Assembly: GCF_021155775.2 (NCBI RefSeq)
Contig: NC_060236.1
Location: 29,216,238-29,280,237 of the forward strand
DNA length: 64,000 nucleotides
Source: Neodiprion pinetum
Taxonomy: Eukaryota; Arthropoda; Insecta; Hymenoptera; Diprionidae
Direction: 5' to 3'
The notes under the pieces were generated by a model that saw only the letters and a program-made list of their open reading frames with translations, did no database searches and had not been told where the DNA came from. The position numbers and the translations under genes are program-made. The first letter of the stretch is position 1. Every line of letters starts with the position of its first letter. Below, in pieces: positions 60,101 to 64,000 of the stretch.

Positions 60101-62926
60101 AGAAACCAAGGATGATATCCCTAGACTTCCTGTTCGGATTTTCACAACTCTTTCGATAACGTCGTTCGAAACGATTGCGGTGAACAACGAGTCGTCTTCG
60201 TGTTTTTTAGGTATGGTTCAAGAACCGTAGGGCAAAATGCAGACAGCAGCAGAAGCAGCAGCAACAGCAACAGGAAAAAACACCGAGGTCGAAAAAACCT
60301 TCCTCTAATACAGGCAACAATCCTCCCGCCGGAAAAACACCCTCTATTACTGCCGCAACACCCACCCCTGCTGCCGTTGTTCCAGCCACAACGCCACTGT
60401 GAGTAAAACTATCACGCCTCGTAATTTGACAACTGAGAAAGCACAAAATTAATCAAAAAAAATCAACATGCATTTTTATAACAACGAACAAAGACATCTA
60501 TTTTTATTTTTAGATTTTTTTTTTTTACGAAAATTAATACACTTGGAGCAATTCGAGTTTGGGGGCTTTATTATTTACAGTTTTGAGAACGTTGTGTCAT
60601 TTTTTCATTTAAATTGACAACGAAATGGCGGCAAAGCGCATATAAGCAGCGAACGACTACGAACTGGAGGGCTTTTGCGGTGGCGCATCTCCCGACATCA
60701 CTGACTGTCCAACTTGTAGCAGATGGAAAATTTTTTCGAGTCAAAAACACCTTTTCGGATTCGATCTCATAGCCCGAATGTTGAGAAAAGAAAATTCGAA
60801 TTTATACAATTACGAACAAAGCAATGTTGAAAGAATCTTGTAAAAAAATTTTAGGATTGAAATTTAAAAATCTTGACACAAGCTCGAAGCAATGAACAAG
60901 TTTTAAAGATTGTGTCCAGATTTCAAGTCGATTGGATAAAAATTGAACCGAGGAATCTGCGCCATCGGATTAAAAACGTTGTCGTTTGCTACTTGTATGC
61001 ACCATGCAGCCGTTTCGTTATTAATTTCAATAAAAATATTCTAAAATGTTCTTCAAACTACGAATAGAATAAAGCCCTCGAACTCAAATTGCTCCAAGTG
61101 TTTTCATTTTCTTAAGAAAAAAAAAAAAAAAATCCCAAAAATATGTATGATTTTAGACCGTCCAAACTGTGTCCCTCACCTTAATCACAAGAAATTAATA
61201 GAGTGGTAGATGAAAATTGAGGAATTATCATTCCTCAAAATAAGTGAACTTTTCTAATATATAGTCCAAGTCGATCATCCGTCGGACTTTGAACCCTCAG
61301 GCTCTCCGACTCTTAATTAAAGTGTTAGCTTGTATAACGGTAGAACCATAAGAAAAAGCTTTTCCGAACCGTTCGAGCTTTTCGTAATTGAAATCATCGT
61401 ACCAACGTTGAACCGGAAAGCTCTCGCCAATGGTGTTTTGGCTAAAAAATTATTCGCTGGTAGCAAAAATTCAGAAAGCCCGAAGCTTCGTTCATATCGG
61501 TGATATTTCATCTTGGCTTTTGTAACAACACGCTTCTCGAATATGGACAGCCATACTTAACTACCCCATTTGCCAAAGTCAACCAAGTCTACCTTGTATC
61601 ATCTGACCAACGCTTTTTACCAATCCTAATAAAACGATGAACCTTTACTCAATTTCACTCCAATTTTACGATTACTTGATCATTCAAGACCGCGAGGATT
61701 TTCGAATTTTACTTTTCCTCCCTCTCCTTGTATCTTCGTTTTATCGATAATCATCGTTCGCCTGAATACAACCGTCACACAAGCTTCAGCAATTAACCCT
61801 TCAACGGCCAAGTCTCCTTTCCGGGTGAAAAAAATCATTCATCTTAATAAAACTGTCTGAAAATTTACAGTTTTTAAAAACAGCGTTCTTCAATTATCAT
61901 GCCTAAATAAATAGTTTTTCAAATGAAATTATTCCGTGAAAACTTTCTTTCGCGTGCGTTACTATTTTTCAAATGATTTCAGGACTTTTAAATTTAAATT
62001 GAAGAAGAAAATAATAAAAAAAAAAAACAACAACAACTGTTTCGTCATCGTAGTAAATATGCTTCAACGGTAATCGAAGGGTTAATTTGAGTGTGAGACC
62101 AAAAAAAAAAAGAGAAAAAAACTCCAGAAAATGTACAGGACAAGAAAAACTGACTAAAACGAATAAACTATTGTAGAAGTGGAGGTACCAGCGGTTCGGC
62201 GGCAAGTTCACCAGCGCTTTTGAGGGACTCGCCACAATACAAGCCTGCCGGAGGTGCAACGAGTCTGCTTCTAGCTGCTAGTACAACTCCGCCAAGTGTG
62301 AGTCGTCGTCCCGAAAAATTTCATACAATTATAAAATAAGTTTGAATTAGCAAACAGCTAAAACATGGTAAAATCAGTGAACCATTTCTCACGGGTTCTC
62401 TCGACTTTCTCCCAGGACTCCGGTGCCTTTCGTTCATGGACTAGCCAGGACTCACTAGGCTTTCCATTTCAGTTGGGCGGCACGGTTTACAGCAGCGGCG
62501 GAAGCAGCAGCAGTATTTGGAGTCCTGCGGTAACGGAAGGCGGGGGTGGATTTCCCGGTGATCACCAAAGACTGGCATGGACAACGACGGCGAGTCAGCA
62601 ACAGTGTTACCAGAACTACTCGTCCTACTACACGAACATGGACTACCTGTCACCGGCGCCGCACCAGCTGAACGTGGTAGTAAGTCAGCTCTGACCTTTG
62701 GCTTTCGTTTGGTTTCGATAATACTTCAATTACATGCGATTTCCCTATAGCCAGAGGAGCGGTCTTGTAACGATAGAATCAGACGAAACGGAGGCTGTTT
62801 AATTAAAGACTTTCCGTTTCCTAGGATGGGGGCGGCAGCGGTTTGGACACAACTTGGAGCAAAACGAGGGACGAAAGTGCCTCGTCTTGGTTTTATAACA
62901 GCGCCGGTTGGGGTGATCGGAAGTGA
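53906..62926 (+). CDS. otd: Orthodenticle/Otx homeodomain transcription factor, paralogue B (join 53906-54146, 55554-55705, 60211-60398, 62177-62297, 62416-62679, 62825-62926)
   Basis: Predicted nuclear homeodomain protein of 355 residues from six in-frame exons. Residues 1-81 are Gly/Ala rich and contain a LHTSIGYP motif like the HPSVGYP that precedes the homeodomain in vertebrate OTX proteins. The homeodomain is residues 86-145 with K50 and N51, and the intron between positions 46 and 47 matches paralogue A. Downstream are a short Gln tract, a Thr/Pro-rich segment, SSIWSPAV (as SIWSPA in OTX), MDYLSPAPHQLN (compare the MDxxxYLxPxxHQL region of OTX), and a C-terminal ASSWFYNS ending DRK, comparable to the SSW-aromatic end of OTX. 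An in-frame TGA at 53876 lies just before ATG 53906, which fixes the start unless splicing intervenes. These motifs make B the paralogue with the more conserved Otx architecture. Whether it is formally otd1 or otd2 is not decided here. Confidence 0.9.
54147..55553 (+). other. otd: otd B intron 1 (1.4 kb)
   Basis: It is bounded by GTGAGT and CTGAAG. A TIR element fills about half of it (54241-54974). A second GTGAGT donor lies at 54162. Confidence 0.88.
54241..54974. mobile_element. TIR element, ~734 bp, inside otd B intron 1
   Basis: The left end TAGGGGTTGTGCCTAGTCAT and the complement of the right end GAGGGGTTATACATAGTCAC share about 16 of 20 positions. The interior is AT rich and lacks a transposase frame. 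Confidence 0.65.
55554..55705 (+). CDS. otd: otd B coding exon 2 (homeodomain residues 1-46)
   Basis: It completes the Gly codon, then reads NPRKQRRERTTF to LPESRVQ. The acceptor is TTTCTGAAG, a weaker AAG type, and the donor is CAG|GTTCGT at 55706, phase 0. Glycine at homeodomain position 18 and serine at 21 differ from the usual Ala and Gly/Ala; position 39 is the usual Asn. Confidence 0.95.
56639..57065 (-). mobile_element. M1 MITE-like element, full-length copy 5, reverse
   Basis: It runs from the complement of the right end (CTGAGAATAATTTCATTTGT) to the complement of the left end (AAATAAAAATTTCTCTCTGT), colinear with copies 4 and 6 in reverse. Length about 427 bp. Confidence 0.88.
58522..58900. 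mobile_element. TIR element, ~379 bp
   Basis: The left end CAGGGTTCGTACGC matches the complement of the right end CAGGATTCGTACGC at 13 of 14. The sub-terminal words CCTGACTTTTCC recur near both ends in direct orientation. No coding potential. Confidence 0.75.
58955..59379 (+). mobile_element. M1 MITE-like element, full-length copy 6
   Basis: The left end CTGAGAGAAATTTTTAGTTC and a slightly degraded right end (CGAAATCTTTTCCCAG). It is colinear with copy 4 throughout and is inverted relative to copy 5 in the same intron. Confidence 0.88.
60211..60398 (+). CDS. otd: otd B coding exon 3 (recognition helix and Thr/Pro linker)
   Basis: The acceptor TGTTTTTTAG ends at 60210. The exon starts VWFKNRRAKCRQQQ, with a short Gln/Lys tract, then a Lys/Ser/Thr/Pro/Ala-rich linker. 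The donor GTGAGT is at 60399, phase 2. Without splicing, an in-frame TGA occurs immediately at the donor. Confidence 0.92.
60399..62176 (+). other. otd: otd B intron 3 (1.8 kb)
   Basis: GTGAGT donor, TTGTAG acceptor. A diverged foldback element occupies 60530-61111; the remainder is AT rich with nothing recognisable. Confidence 0.8.
60530..61111. repeat. Diverged foldback element, ~580 bp, arms ~180 nt
   Basis: The left arm carries ACACTTGGAGCAATTCGAGT and GGGCTTTATT; the right arm carries their complement (AATAAAGCCC, ACTCAAATTGCTCCAAGTGT). Similarity continues inward through the CGAAATGGC/GCCGTTTCG blocks. It is more diverged than the 5375-6125 element. Confidence 0.78.
62177..62297 (+). 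CDS. otd: otd B coding exon 4
   Basis: It reads SGGTSGSAASSPALLRDSPQ and continues to AASTTPPS, joining phase 2 to phase 0. The acceptor is ATTGTAG at 62176. An AG three bases later would drop one codon without a frame change (tandem NAGNAG-like acceptor). The donor is GTGAGT at 62298. Confidence 0.78.
62416..62679 (+). CDS. otd: otd B coding exon 5 (SIWSPA and MDYLSP motifs)
   Basis: A strong pyrimidine tract ends CTCCCAG at 62415. The exon codes 88 residues including SSIWSPAV, AWTTTASQQQCYQNYSSYY and MDYLSPAPHQLNVV, then the donor GTAAGT at 62680, phase 0. A second acceptor (CATTTCAG, ending 62472) is also phase 0 and would remove the first 19 residues. Confidence 0.88.
62825..62926 (+). 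CDS. otd: otd B coding exon 6 (C terminus)
   Basis: The acceptor CCGTTTCCTAG ends at 62824 and phase 0 is kept. The exon codes 33 residues ending SSWFYNSAGWGDRK, with TGA at 62924-62926. The Ser-Ser-Trp-aromatic motif near the stop resembles the end of OTX proteins, which supports this stop as the natural one. The sequence after the stop shows further coding-like words in other frames and a good donor at 63041, so an alternative 3' end remains possible. Confidence 0.75.
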   Translation, partial: DGGGSGLDTTWSKTRDESASSWFYNSAGWGDRK

Positions 62927-63116
62927 ATTTCGGCCTAACATCCGGCTCTGGGTACTACGAGGAAGGCCCAGACACCTACATATCATCGACAATATATTGA
63001 AACTCACGCGATCCGAACAAGATATTAACTTTGACGACGGGTAAGAACGAAGGACGGTTTACATTTATGTGAGAGAAACAAAATTTACAACAAATCAAAT
63101 GACAAAAACAAAATAA

Positions 63117-63119
<3 letters not shown>

Positions 63120-63201
<82 letters not shown>
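63120..63201. repeat. (GA)n microsatellite
   Basis: About 82 bases of GA dinucleotide, downstream of the otd B stop. Confidence 0.98.
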
Positions 63202-63204
<3 letters not shown>

Positions 63205-63499
63205 TAACGAAACGCGACTGGGACGAAACTAGACATATCTCCAAAACACAAAAGCGTTCTTTCCTTCGATTTTTCATTTTTACCAATCAACTCGAGACGT
63301 ATAATAATATGTTGATATAATAAGACGTATTGATGCGGTTAAACCAGATTTTCATTTACCACTAAGTGTCATTATTCACGCGAAAAATGATCGAAAAGAA
63401 TATAGAGTACTAATGACGTAAAATTTACGAACGCTACGTGTAACACACAACATTGAGCGAAGGCATAGCCGGAGGAAAAAAAGAAAAATCGAAAATTAA

Positions 63500-63534
<35 letters not shown>

Positions 63535-63597
63535 AATAAATATAAATAAATGAATATACATATAAAAGAATATATTAATGTAAATATTATATGAATT

Positions 63598-63599
63598 AC

Positions 63600-63650
<51 letters not shown>

Positions 63651-63651
63651 T
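63598..63651. repeat. (ATT)n trinucleotide repeat
   Basis: About 17 ATT units, preceded by an AT-rich (TA)n stretch. Confidence 0.97.
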
Positions 63652-64000
63652 GTCATAAGTCAGATATATGTATTATAGGTAAGGTAATTTAATTGAAAAA
63701 AAAAAGAAAGAAAAAACAATTTCAAACCAGAATTATCATGTTTGTAAAATGATTAGCTTTTATTAAGAAACTACGTGCATAGTATATATATATATAGTGT
63801 ATAGGAAGTTAGATCGTATAAAATGTACCGATCACCGTATAAATTAACGCACTCGGCGAACAAAAAAAAAAAAAAAAATATCTTTCAATCAATTAAGTCT
63901 AAAGAAGCGATTTCTTTGCTTTGGAGAGTGAAAAAATCGCAAAGAAAACAACGATTTTTGTTTCAGGGTAATTTACAGACATATTACCGAGGAGAATTTA

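Larger units (their letters stand above)
55706..60210 (+). other. otd: otd B intron 2 (4.5 kb), splits the homeodomain
   Basis: Same homeodomain position (46/47) as paralogue A. It contains two M1 copies in opposite orientation and one further TIR element. No other gene is supported. Confidence 0.93.
62927..64000 (+). other. otd: Probable 3' UTR or 3' intron of otd B, runs off the window
   Basis: It contains a (GA)n run (63120-63201), (TA)n (63499-63520) and (ATT)n (63598-63651). A good donor-like GTAAGA at 63041 and a strong acceptor-like TTTTTGTTTCAG ending 63966 could define another exon that continues past the right edge. Confidence 0.45.

Noticed and set aside
1..64000. CRISPR arrays, operons, riboswitches or other prokaryotic systems
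   Set aside because: Intron-containing homeobox genes and microsatellites show a eukaryotic nuclear sequence; no spaced direct-repeat array was seen.

Overview
This is a eukaryotic window with very few genes. It carries two complete or nearly complete homeobox genes in tandem on the + strand, and both are orthodenticle/Otx family members. The homeodomains (lysine at position 50, VWFKNRRAKCRQQ recognition helix), the consensus splice sites, the long introns, and the abundant (CT)n/(GA)n/(AT)n microsatellites and MITE-like elements point to an arthropod nuclear genome. Two adjacent otd paralogues with these N-terminal features suggest a holometabolous insect, probably a hymenopteran and perhaps a sawfly. 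The species-level guess is inference only.

Layout: 1-16074 holds no gene I can support. It contains a ~750-bp foldback element (about 5375-6125), three copies of a MITE-like family called M1 here, a second hairpin element, many microsatellites, and a possible but unproven 5' leader near 11.8-12.0 kb. Gene A (otd paralogue A) has coding exons 16075-16417, 26501-26655, 30319-31121 and probably 31256-31307, giving 450 residues with a His/Pro-rich N terminus. From 31308 to about 53830 lies a 22.5-kb intergenic stretch. It has likely 3' UTR sequence of gene A, a CpG-rich block with a TATA motif at 40.56-41.0 kb, one M1 copy, three other inverted-repeat elements and microsatellites. Gene B (otd paralogue B) has coding exons 53906-54146, 55554-55705, 60211-60398, 62177-62297, 62416-62679 and 62825-62926, giving 355 residues. 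Its introns hold two more M1 copies and three other inverted-repeat elements. From 62927 to the right edge there is likely 3' UTR or intron, with a strong acceptor-like site 34 bases from the end.

The two genes share the homeodomain intron between residues 46 and 47 and a phase-1 intron just before the homeodomain, which supports a tandem duplication. Gene A keeps an ocelliless-like N terminus and a TTPSPPLTP motif. Gene B keeps Otx-like features: a SIGYP motif before the homeodomain, SIWSPA, MDYLSP..HQL, and a C-terminal SSWFYNS. Both proteins should be nuclear transcription factors that bind TAATCC-type sites and pattern the head and anterior nervous system. I found no operons, rRNA, tRNA or CRISPR arrays. 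The most unusual signals are tandem in-phase splice donors just before the gene B homeodomain, alternative C-terminal ends in both genes, and the density of long inverted-repeat elements around and inside the two genes.
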